From contig NZ_BBPQ01000013.1 in assembly GCF_000787855.1 (NCBI RefSeq), positions 1-64,000 on the forward strand: DNA of 64,000 bases. Reading direction: 5' to 3'. Position numbers and translations under genes: made by a program. Under the pieces are notes generated by a model. The model was given only the letters and a program-made list of their open reading frames with translations. It ran no database searches and was not told the origin of the DNA. Below, one piece after another: positions 24,500-33,600 of this stretch. The stretch comes from Streptacidiphilus anmyonensis (GTDB lineage Bacteria; Actinomycetota; Actinomycetes; Streptomycetales; Streptomycetaceae). The number at the start of each line of letters is the position of its first letter. Position 1 is the stretch's first letter.

Positions 24500-25474
24500 A
24501 TGCGTGCTGTTGCGTTCGACAAGCTGGGCGGGCCCGAGGTGCTTGAGGTCGTGGATCTCCCCGAACCCGAGCCGGGCGAGGGCGAGGTCGCTATCGAGGT
24601 GACCTGGGCCGGTGTCAACTTCGCCGACGCCAAGGCGCGCTCGGCCGGTTACCGGGTCGACGCCCTTCCGTTCAGGCCCGGCCTCGAGGTCTCCGGCACC
24701 GTCCGCGCCCTCGGCGCCGGCGTCACCGGCCTGGCGGTCGGCCAGCGCGTCTTCGCCATGCTCAACGGACGGGGCTACGCGGAGACCGTCGTCGCCCCGG
24801 CCGCCACCACCTTCGCCGTGCCCGAGGCCCTCGACCTGCGCGACGCGGCGGCGCTCGGCACGGTCCTGGCGACCGGCTACGCCCTCGTGCACGACGTCGC
24901 CCGGCTGCGCGAGGGTGAGACCGTGCTCGTCCAGGGGGCGGCCGGAGGCGTCGGCACGGTCACCGGCCAACTGGCCCGCGCCGCCGGCGCGGGACGCGTC
25001 TTCGGCGTTGTCTCCCGCCCGGAGAAGGCCGCCCACGCGAAGGAATCCGGCTACGACGAGGTCCTCGTGGGAGACGACTTCGACGAGCAGGTGCTGCGCG
25101 CGACCGACGGCCGCGGCGTCGACGTCTCCCTCGACCCCGTCGGCGGCGACAGCTGGCGGCGCAGCGTCGCCGCGCTGGCCCGATTCGGCCGCGCCGTCTC
25201 CTTCGGAAACGCCGGCGACGCGGCACCGTGGACCGTGGGCTCGGCCGAGCTCGCCGCACGCGGCCTCTCGGTCGCGGGCTTCTCCATCCTCGGCCTCGCC
25301 GCCGCGGACCCGGCCCGCCTCCGTGTCCTCACCGAGCAGGCCTTCCGCGAGGCGGAGCGCTCGGGCATCACCATCCCGGTGACAGGCGAGTTCGCCCTCG
25401 ACGACACCGGCGAGGCCCACCGCCTCCTGGAGAGCCGCACCAGCACCGGCAAGCTCCTCCTCCGCATCCGCTGA
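24500..25474 (+). CDS. NADPH:quinone oxidoreductase-type zinc-independent alcohol dehydrogenase family protein
   Basis: A 324-residue medium-chain dehydrogenase/reductase of the quinone oxidoreductase (QOR) branch. The GroES-like N-terminal half has LPFRPGLEVSGTVRALG and VTWAGVNFADAKAR. The nucleotide-binding motif GAAGGVGTVTGQLARAAG is at about residues 150-167. The structural zinc cysteines of alcohol dehydrogenases are absent. It reduces quinones or enones with NADPH. Start ATG 24500; GGGGGAAG lies close upstream. Two tandem operators cover the promoter, so expression is probably induced by a small electrophile. Confidence 0.88.
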   Translation: MRAVAFDKLGGPEVLEVVDLPEPEPGEGEVAIEVTWAGVNFADAKARSAGYRVDALPFRPGLEVSGTVRALGAGVTGLAVGQRVFAMLNGRGYAETVVAPAATTFAVPEALDLRDAAALGTVLATGYALVHDVARLREGETVLVQGAAGGVGTVTGQLARAAGAGRVFGVVSRPEKAAHAKESGYDEVLVGDDFDEQVLRATDGRGVDVSLDPVGGDSWRRSVAALARFGRAVSFGNAGDAAPWTVGSAELAARGLSVAGFSILGLAAADPARLRVLTEQAFREAERSGITIPVTGEFALDDTGEAHRLLESRTSTGKLLLRIR

Positions 25475-25627
25475 GGTTCCACGCCCGGGCCTGCGGGTCG
25501 GCCGCGATCCACAGGCGCGCTTCGAGGGGAAACGGCCGACCCCGCACGGATCGCGGGCTTGGGGCCGCGTGCGATGGGTCGCACGTCCCTGTCCGCAAAA
25601 GCGCCACACGAGTGGCATAGTCGGCAG

Positions 25628-26095
25628 GTGCTCCTCACCACGCCTCGCCTGCGGATCTGTCTCGCGCCTCCACCGTTCGACCCGAGTGGGTTCGAATGGG
25701 TCGTGGAGGCTCCCGGGCCGGGGGTGTGGGAGCTGGCGGGGATCACCGCGCGTGCGGCGGAGGTCGGGTGGTACATGCCGCCGTGGGGGCTCTATGTGAT
25801 CGTGCGCAGCGCGGATGACCGGGCGATCGGTGGGATCGGGTTCCACGGGCCGCCCAGCGCGACCGGCGAGGTCGAGCTCGGGTACGAGCTCGCGCCCGTG
25901 GCGCGCGGCGCAGGGTATGCCACGGAGGCGGTGCGGGCGCTGGCGGCGCTCGGACTGACGCACTCGGAGGTCCGCGCCGTCACCGCGCGGACCGCGCCGG
26001 CGAACACCGCCTCCCAGGCCGTCCTGCTCCGGGCGGGGTTCGCCCAGGTGCCCGTGCCTCCGGCCGACGGCATGGTCCACTTCCGGCTGAGTTGA
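25628..26095 (+). CDS. GNAT family N-acetyltransferase
   Basis: A 155-residue acetyltransferase of the RimJ/RimL-like GNAT type: LLTTPRLRI at the start, IGGIGFHGPP, ELGYELAPVARGAGYATEAVRALAAL (the R/QxxGxA-type acetyl-CoA site, here RGAGYA), and ANTASQAVLLRAGFAQV. Substrate unknown. GTG 25628 is preferred since most relatives begin with this LLTTPRL strand; an ATG at 25574 would add 18 residues with no conserved features. Confidence 0.8.
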   Translation: MLLTTPRLRICLAPPPFDPSGFEWVVEAPGPGVWELAGITARAAEVGWYMPPWGLYVIVRSADDRAIGGIGFHGPPSATGEVELGYELAPVARGAGYATEAVRALAALGLTHSEVRAVTARTAPANTASQAVLLRAGFAQVPVPPADGMVHFRLS

Positions 26096-26129
26096 CCCAG
26101 GCTGAGCCGAGCCAAGAGCCCTCGCCTCC

Positions 26130-26228
26130 GCTGCCCCTCTGCTGCCCCTCTGCCGCCCTCCGCTGTCCCTTCGCGGCGCCTCCGCCGCTCCTCTGCCCCT
26201 CCTCTGCCGCTCCTCTACGGCTCCTTTG
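26130..26228. repeat. Polypyrimidine-rich low-complexity tract before hrpA
   Basis: A C/T-rich run with an 11-base tandem repeat GCTGCCCCTCT (26130-26140 and 26141-26151) and several CCGCTCCTCT words. It fills the gap between the acetyltransferase and hrpA and leaves only about 60 bases for a conventional promoter. Confidence 0.55.
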
Positions 26229-26289
26229 AGGCGCTCACGGATAACGGCTCGACATACGGCGCACCCCCTTGCGTACGCTTGTCCGTGCA

Positions 26290-29200
26290 ATGGGAACCCA
26301 GCAGCAGAACACCGCGTCCCCCCGTCCCCGCCGCCGCCCCGCGCACACCCCTGCGCAGGCCGCGCCGAGCGGCGAGTTCGGCGCACTGGCCGCCCGTCTG
26401 ACGGGCCTCTCGCTCCGTGACGAGTCGCGGCTCGGACGACGGCTCGAGGGCCTGCGGAAGGTGCGCGAGCCCGAGAAACGCGAGCGCGTCCTCGCCTCCA
26501 TCACCGCCGAGGTCGACGCCGCCGAGCTGCGGCTGGAGAACCGCCGGGCATCCGTGCCCACCCCGGCCTATCCGGAGGAGCTGCCGGTCAGCGGCCGCCG
26601 GGAGGACATCCTGGAGGCCGTCCGCGACCACCAGGTCGTGATCATCGCCGGTGAGACCGGGTCCGGTAAGACGACCCAGATCCCCAAGATGTGCCTGGAG
26701 CTCGGCCGCGGTGTACGCGGCCTGATCGGGCACACCCAGCCGCGCCGCATCGCCGCCCGCACGGTCGCCGAGCGCGTGGCGGAGGAGCTGCGCACCGAGA
26801 TCGGCGAGACCGTCGGCTGGAAGGTCCGGTTCACCGACCAGGTCGGCGAGCAGACCGCGATCAAGGTGATGACGGACGGCATCCTGCTCGCCGAGATCCA
26901 GAACGACCGGCAGCTGCGCCAGTACGACACGCTGATCATCGACGAGGCCCACGAGCGCAGCCTCAACATCGACTTCATCCTGGGCTACCTCAAGCAACTG
27001 CTGCCCAAGCGCCCGGACCTCAAGGTGATCATCACCTCGGCCACCATCGACCCGGAGCGCTTCGCCCGCCACTTCGCGGACCCGCGCACCGGCAAGGACG
27101 CCCCGATCATCGAGGTCTCCGGCCGCACCTATCCGGTCGAGGTCCGCTACCGCCCCATCATCGACGACAGCGTCGACGAGGACGACGACGAGAACGAGTC
27201 GGGCGGCGGCGGCATCGACCGGGACCGCGACCAGGTCCAGGCGATCGTCGAGGCCGTCGACGAGCTCGGCCACGAGGGCCAGGGCGACATCCTGGTCTTC
27301 CTCTCCGGCGAGCGGGAGATCCGCGACACCGCCGAGGCCCTGGAGAAGGCCAAGCTTCGGAACACCGAGGTGGTCCCGCTCTACGCCCGGCTCTCCTCCG
27401 CCGAGCAGCACCGGGTCTTCCAGGCGCACACCGGCCGCCGCATCGTGCTGGCCACCAACGTGGCCGAGACCTCGCTCACCGTCCCGGGCATCCGCTACGT
27501 GATCGACCCCGGCACGGCCCGTATCTCCCGCTACAGCCACCGCACGAAGGTGCAGCGGCTGCCGATCGAAGCGGTCTCGCAGGCCAGCGCGAACCAGCGC
27601 AAGGGCCGCTGCGGCCGTACCAGCGACGGCATCTGCATCCGTCTCTACTCCGAGGACGACTTCCTCTCCCGTCCGGAGTTCACCGACCCGGAGATCCTGC
27701 GCACCAACCTGGCCTCCGTCATCCTGCAGATGACGGCGGCCGGCCTCGGCGACATCTCGGCGTTCCCCTTCATCGAGCCGCCGGACCGCCGCAACATCAA
27801 GGACGGCGTCGACCTGCTCCAGGAGCTGCACGCCCTGGAGACGGACACCGCCGCCCAGCAGGGCAAGGCGATGCGGCTCACCCCCATAGGCCGCAAGCTG
27901 GCCCAGCTGCCCGTCGACCCGCGCCTGGCCCGCATGGTGCTGGAGGCGGAGAAGAACGGCGTGATCCGCGAGGTCATGGTGATCGCCGCCGCGCTGTCCA
28001 TCCAGGACCCGCGCGAGCGGCCCGTGGAGAAGCGCACCCACGCGGACCAGCTGCACGCCCGTTTCACCGATCCGACCTCGGACTTCCTCACCTACCTGAA
28101 CCTGTGGCGCTACCTGAAGCAGCAGCAGAAGGCGCTCAGCAGCAGCCAGTTCCGGCGCATGTGCAAGGCCGAGTTCCTGAACTACCTGCGCATCCGCGAG
28201 TGGCAGGACATCGACGCGCAGCTGCGGCAGGTGGCCAAGTCCCTCGACGTGGATCTCGGGGCGGCGCACATGCCCGAGGAGGTCGACGGGGACGCCGTCC
28301 ACCGCTCGCTGCTCGCCGGTCTGCTCTCGCACGTCGGCTCCAAGGACGCCGAGAAGCAGGAGTACTTCGGGGCGCGCGGCGCGAAGTTCGCCGTCTTCCC
28401 CGGCTCCGCCCTGTTCAAGAAGACACCCGCCTGGGTGATGGCGGCCGAGCTGGTGGAGACCTCGCGCCTGTGGGCGCGGATCGCGGCCAAGGTCGAGCCG
28501 CAGTGGATCGAGGAGCTCGCCGAGCACCTCATCAAGCGGAACTACAGCGAGCCGCACTGGGAGAAGGACCGCGGCCAGGTCGTCGCCTTCGAGCGGGTCA
28601 CCCTCTACGGGCTGACGCTCGTGGCGGGCCGCAAGGTCGGCTACGGGAGGATCGACCCGGAGCTGTCGCGCGAGCTGTTCATCCGCCGCGCGCTCGTCGA
28701 GGGCGACTGGCGCACCCACCACCGGTTCTTCCACGACAACCGCAAGCTGCTCGACGAGGTCGAGGAGCTGGAGAACCGGGCCCGCCGCCGCGACATCCTG
28801 GTCGACGAGGAGACCCTCTTCGACTTCTACGACCAGCGCGTGGGCCAGGAGGTCGTCTCCGCGGCCCACTTCGACAGCTGGTGGAAGAAGGCGCACCGGG
28901 CCAGGCCCGAGCTGCTGACCTTCACCCCCGAGCTGCTGGTCAACGACAGCGCGGAGGCGGTCACCGAGCGGGACTACCCGTCCGTGTGGCACCAGGGCGA
29001 CCTGGAGCTGCCGCTCACCTACCAGTTCGAGCCGGGGGCGGAGCAGGACGGCGTCACCGTCCACATCCCGCTGACCCTGCTCAACCAGGTCAAGCCGACC
29101 GGATTCGACTGGCAGATCCCGGGCCTGCGCGAGGAACTGGTCACCGCGCTGATCCGCTCGCTGCCCAAGGCGCTGCGCCGCAACTTCGTCCCCGCGCCCG

Positions 29201-30357
29201 ACTACGCCAAGCGGCTGATGCAGACGCTGGCCACGCACGCAGAGGAGGCCGAGGCCGAGGGGAAGCAGCTCGTCGAGATCCTCGAGTGGGAGCTGCACCG
29301 CCTGCGCGGCATCCCGGTCCCCCGGGACAGCTGGAACCTGGGCGCGGTGCCCGACCACCTGCGGATCACCTTCCGGGTCGAGGACGAGCGCGGCCGCAAG
29401 CTGGCCGAGGCCAAGGACCTGGACCGGCTCAAGCTGGAGCTGAAGTCCCGCACCCAGCAGGCCATCGCCAAGGCGGCGGGCGGGCTGGAGAAGCGCGGCC
29501 TCACCAAGTGGACGATCGGCGAGCTGCCGCACACCTTCGAGACCAAGCGCGGCAACCAGACCGTCAAGGGCTACCCCGCGCTGGTCGACGACGGCGACTC
29601 GGTCTCCGTGCAGCTCCTCGACACCCCGTACGAGCAGCGGCGCGCGATGGCGGCGGGCACCCAGCGGCTGATCCTGCTGGGTGCGAACTCGCCGGTCAAC
29701 GCGATCCAGTCGCGCCTCGGCAACGGCGCGAAGCTGGCGCTGGCCGCCAACCCGCACGGCAGCACCGAGGCGCTCTTCGCCGACTGCCTGACGGCGGCCG
29801 CGGACAAGCTGATCGCTGACGCGGGCGGCCCGGCCTGGGACGGCGAGGACTTCGCCAAGCTCCGCGACCACGTCCGCGGCGAGCTGTACGAGGCGACGGC
29901 GGACGCGGTGGTGAAGACCGCCAACATCCTGGCCGTCCACCACCGGGTCCAGGAGCGCCTCAAGGGCATCGGGAACAGCCTCGCGCTGCTGACGGGCCTG
30001 ACGGACGTCCGGACGCAGCTCAAGGACCTGATCCACCCGGGTTTCGTCGCCGAGACCGGCCTGCGCCGGCTGCCGGACCTGCTGCGCTACCTCAAGGCCG
30101 TCGAGCGCCGCCTGGTGAAGCTCCCGGACGACCCGATCCGCGACCGCGACCGCACCAGCGCCGTGATCCGCATGCAGGACGCCTACGCGGAGCTGCTGGC
30201 GGAGCTGCCGCCGGAGCGCCGCGACGAGGAGGGCGTGCTGCAGGTCCGCTGGATGATCGAGGAGCTGCGCGTCAGCCTGTGGGCGCAGCCCCTGGGCACC
30301 CCGTACTCGATCTCCGAGCAGCGGATCCTGAAGGCCTGCGACGCCCTGCTGGCCTGA
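26290..30357 (+). CDS. hrpA: ATP-dependent RNA helicase HrpA
   Basis: A 1355-residue DEAH-box helicase. Walker A GETGSGKTTQIPK is near residue 121 and the DEAH box IIDEAHERSLN near residue 218, with SAT (ITSATIDPERFA), then QRKGRCGR in the second RecA domain. HA2 and OB-fold regions follow, and the long C-terminal DUF3418-type part ends LWAQPLGTPYSISEQRI. Length is normal for actinobacterial HrpA, which acts in mRNA processing and rescue of stalled ribosomes. A short acidic insert, DDSVDEDDDENESGGGG, interrupts the helicase core. ATG 26290 is chosen; a TTG at 26269 is also in frame, and no strong ribosome binding site precedes either. Confidence 0.95.
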   Translation: MGTQQQNTASPRPRRRPAHTPAQAAPSGEFGALAARLTGLSLRDESRLGRRLEGLRKVREPEKRERVLASITAEVDAAELRLENRRASVPTPAYPEELPVSGRREDILEAVRDHQVVIIAGETGSGKTTQIPKMCLELGRGVRGLIGHTQPRRIAARTVAERVAEELRTEIGETVGWKVRFTDQVGEQTAIKVMTDGILLAEIQNDRQLRQYDTLIIDEAHERSLNIDFILGYLKQLLPKRPDLKVIITSATIDPERFARHFADPRTGKDAPIIEVSGRTYPVEVRYRPIIDDSVDEDDDENESGGGGIDRDRDQVQAIVEAVDELGHEGQGDILVFLSGEREIRDTAEALEKAKLRNTEVVPLYARLSSAEQHRVFQAHTGRRIVLATNVAETSLTVPGIRYVIDPGTARISRYSHRTKVQRLPIEAVSQASANQRKGRCGRTSDGICIRLYSEDDFLSRPEFTDPEILRTNLASVILQMTAAGLGDISAFPFIEPPDRRNIKDGVDLLQELHALETDTAAQQGKAMRLTPIGRKLAQLPVDPRLARMVLEAEKNGVIREVMVIAAALSIQDPRERPVEKRTHADQLHARFTDPTSDFLTYLNLWRYLKQQQKALSSSQFRRMCKAEFLNYLRIREWQDIDAQLRQVAKSLDVDLGAAHMPEEVDGDAVHRSLLAGLLSHVGSKDAEKQEYFGARGAKFAVFPGSALFKKTPAWVMAAELVETSRLWARIAAKVEPQWIEELAEHLIKRNYSEPHWEKDRGQVVAFERVTLYGLTLVAGRKVGYGRIDPELSRELFIRRALVEGDWRTHHRFFHDNRKLLDEVEELENRARRRDILVDEETLFDFYDQRVGQEVVSAAHFDSWWKKAHRARPELLTFTPELLVNDSAEAVTERDYPSVWHQGDLELPLTYQFEPGAEQDGVTVHIPLTLLNQVKPTGFDWQIPGLREELVTALIRSLPKALRRNFVPAPDYAKRLMQTLATHAEEAEAEGKQLVEILEWELHRLRGIPVPRDSWNLGAVPDHLRITFRVEDERGRKLAEAKDLDRLKLELKSRTQQAIAKAAGGLEKRGLTKWTIGELPHTFETKRGNQTVKGYPALVDDGDSVSVQLLDTPYEQRRAMAAGTQRLILLGANSPVNAIQSRLGNGAKLALAANPHGSTEALFADCLTAAADKLIADAGGPAWDGEDFAKLRDHVRGELYEATADAVVKTANILAVHHRVQERLKGIGNSLALLTGLTDVRTQLKDLIHPGFVAETGLRRLPDLLRYLKAVERRLVKLPDDPIRDRDRTSAVIRMQDAYAELLAELPPERRDEEGVLQVRWMIEELRVSLWAQPLGTPYSISEQRILKACDALLA

Positions 30358-30684
30358 CGCGGGCCGTCTCGGGCCAGGAGCGCACACCTCCGGCCCGAGA
30401 CGGCGCGGCTGCCTCGAACACGGCTCGACGAACGCGTGCCCCGGCCACGAACGACCCTGACGGCGCAAGGCCTCGACAGCGTGCGGCCGTCCCGTCGCGA
30501 GCCCGGAGAGGTGCCCCGAGCAGGGCCGACGTGGCGGCGGGGGCCCGGTGCGGGCGGGCTGTCACAGGGGCGGTCACGGGGGTCGTCACGGGCGCCCCAG
30601 AGGTGGTCACGCGTCACACATGCCCGGTTTGCCGGTTCCGATTCGGTAAACTCGACTCTCTTGTCACCAAGGGACGAGGGCCTG
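30358..30684. promoter_or_regulatory. Promoter region of the Pls-like synthetase with GTCAC repeats
   Basis: No gene seen. The word GTCAC starts at 30561, 30573 and 30585 (exact 12-base spacing, unit GTCAC followed by a G-rich heptamer), then at 30606, 30613 and 30663. The regular spacing of roughly one helical turn suggests a cooperative binding array for a regulator of the synthetase gene. Confidence 0.5.
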
Positions 30685-33600
30685 ATGACCACCGCCACCA
30701 CTGCCCAGCCCGCACCTGCCGCACCGACCGCGCTGTTCAGCGCGGGCGCGGGTGCTCCGACGCGTACCCTCGTGGACGTCCTGGACGCCACCGTCCGGGC
30801 CCACCCGGGCGAGCCCGCGTTGGACGACGGGCAGACCCAGCTGAGCTACCGCGCGCTCGCAGCCGCGGTCGAGGCCCAGCGGAGGCGACTGGTCGCGGCG
30901 GGCGTCCGCCCCGGCGACCGGATCGGTGTGCGGATCCCCTCGGGGACCAACGACCTCTACGTCGGCATCCTCGCCGTCCTCGCCGCCGGTGCGGCCTACG
31001 TGCCGGTCGACTTCGAGGACCCGGACGAGCGCGCCGCGCTCGTCTTCGGTGAGGCGGAGGTCCGCGCGGTCATGGGCGCGGGGTACGAGTTGACGCTGCA
31101 CCAGAAGGCCGAGGACGCCCAGCCGCAGAACACCCAAGCGCAGAACGCCCTGCCCCAGGACGCCGGGCCGCACGACGCCAGGCCCCGGGAAGGGCGACCG
31201 GAGGACGCACGGCCTCAGCCCGACCAGCCTCAGGCCGCCGGCCGTCCCACGCCCGAGCACGACGCCTGGATCATCTTCACCTCCGGTTCGACCGGCAAGC
31301 CGAAGGGCGTCGCGGTCACCCACCGCAGCGCCGCCGCGTTCGTCGACGCCGAGGCCGCCCTGTTCCTCCAGGAGGAGCCGATCGGGCCCGGCGACCGGGT
31401 CATGGCCGGGCTCTCGGTCGCGTTCGACGCCTCCTGCGAGGAGATGTGGCTGGCCTGGCGCCACGGCGCCTGCCTGGTCCCGGTGCCGCGCGCGCAGGTG
31501 CGCAGCGGCGCGGACCTGGGTCCGTGGCTGGTGGACCAGGAGATCACCGTCGTCTCCACCGTGCCGACCCTCGCCTCGCTGTGGCCCGCCGAGGCGCTGA
31601 TCGAGGTCCGGCTGCTGATCTTCGGCGGCGAGGCGTGCCCGCCCGAACTGGTGGCGCGCCTGGTCACCGAGGGCCGCGAGGTGTGGAACACCTACGGCCC
31701 GACCGAGGCGACCGTCGTGGCCTGCGCCGCGCTCATGGAGGGCGACCAGCCCGTCCGCATCGGCCTGCCGCTGAACGGCTGGGAGCTGGCCGTCGTCGAC
31801 GAGCAGGAGCAGCCGGTGCCGATCGGCGGCTCCGGCCAGCTCGTCATCGGCGGTCTGGGCCTGGCCCGCTACCTCGACCCGGCCAAGGACGCCGAGAAGT
31901 ACGCGCCGCTGGCCTCGCTCGGCTGGAAGCGGGCGTACCGCAGCGGCGACCTGGTCCGTGCCGACGCCGAGGGGCTGGTCTTCCTCGGGCGCGCCGACGA
32001 GCAGGTCAAGCTCGGCGGCCGGCGCATCGAGCTGGGCGAGGTCGACGCCGCACTGCAGGCCCTGCCCGGCGTGGCCGGTGCGGCCGCCGCGGTCCGCACC
32101 GCGCGCGGCGGCAACCAGCTGCTGGTCGGCTACGTCGTCGTCACCGAGGAGTGGAACCGCACCGAGGCCATCGAGCGGCTCCGCAAGGAGCTGCCCGCCG
32201 CCCTCGTCCCCGTGCTCGCCGTCGTGGACGACCTGCCGACGCGCACCTCCGGCAAGGTCGACCGCAACGCGCTGCCCTGGCCGCTGCCCGACGCCGGGCA
32301 GGACGAGGCCGCCGAGCGGTTCGAGGGCACCGAGGCCTGGCTGGCCGAGCGGTGGACCGAGATCCTCGGCGTCTCCGTGACCAGCCACCAGGACGACTTC
32401 TTCGCCATCGGCGGCGGCAGCCTGGCCGCCGCCCGCCTGGCCACGCTGCTGCGCGAGCGCTACCCCTCCGTGGCCGTCCTCGACGTCTACGCCTACCCGA
32501 CGCTGCGCAAGCAGGCCAAGCTGCTGGACCGCTCGGCGCGCACCGGCGGCGAGCAGCGCGTCATCCCTCCGACACCGCGCCGCGCTCAGGCGATCCAACT
32601 GGCGCTGCTGGTGCCGCTCCTCACCCTCGTCGGACTGCGGTGGGCGACGGCTCTGCTCGCCCTCGGCAATGTCCTGCACTGGTTCGGAACATACTCCTGG
32701 GCACCGACAGCGTCGTGGTGGCTGGTCGGCTCCGCAGCGCTGCTGTTCTTCTCCCCGCCGGGACGCATCGCGATCGCGGCCGGGGGCGCGCGTCTGCTGC
32801 TCCGCGGGCTTGCCCCCGGCACGTACCCGCGCGGCGGCCGGGTGCACCTGCGGCTGTGGACCGCCGAGCGCCTCGCGGAGTTCAGCGGCGCGAGCGAGCT
32901 CTCCGGCTCGTGGCTGATCCGCTACGGGCGCGCCCTGGGCGCACGCATCGCCGAGGACGTGGACCTGCACTCGCTGCCGCCGATCACCGGCATGCTGAAG
33001 CTCGGCCGCGGCTGCGCGGTGGAGTCCGAGGTGGACCTGGCCGGCTGGTGGCTGGACGGGGACCGGCTCGAGGTCGGCCCGATCAAGATCGGCTCGCAGG
33101 CCGTGGTCGGCACCCGGACCGTGCTCTTCCCCGGCGCCCGCGTCGGCAAGCGCGCCGAGGTGGTGCCCGGTTCCGGCGTCACCGGCCAGATCCCGACCGG
33201 CCAGCGCTGGGGCGGCGTCCCGGCCGTCAAGCTCGGCAAGGCCGACCACGCCTGGCCCAAGCGCCGCCCGGCGCGCCACCTGCGCTGGTCCGCCGCCTAC
33301 GGCGCCAGCGGCGCGTTCCTCACGCTGCTGCCGTTCCTCGCGGCGGCCCCGGCGGCGGTGATCGCCGCCCAGTTCGTCACCCCGGCCGACGGCGGCGCCG
33401 CCGCGCTGCAGGGCGCGCTGCTCGCTGTCGTGCCCGCCGCGCTCGCCTACGGCGCGACTTACGCGCTGCTGGTGCTGGTCGGCGTCCGACTGCTCAGCAT
33501 CGGGCTGCGCACCGGCCACCACCCCGTGCACAGCCGCGTCGGCTGGCAGGCGTGGACGGTCAGCCAGCTGATGGACGCCGCCCGCGACACCCTCTTCCCG

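Noticed and set aside
26215-30468. 1417-codon minus-strand frame opposite hrpA
   Set aside because: It is an antisense shadow; the plus strand encodes complete DEAH-helicase motifs, while this translation is low-complexity.
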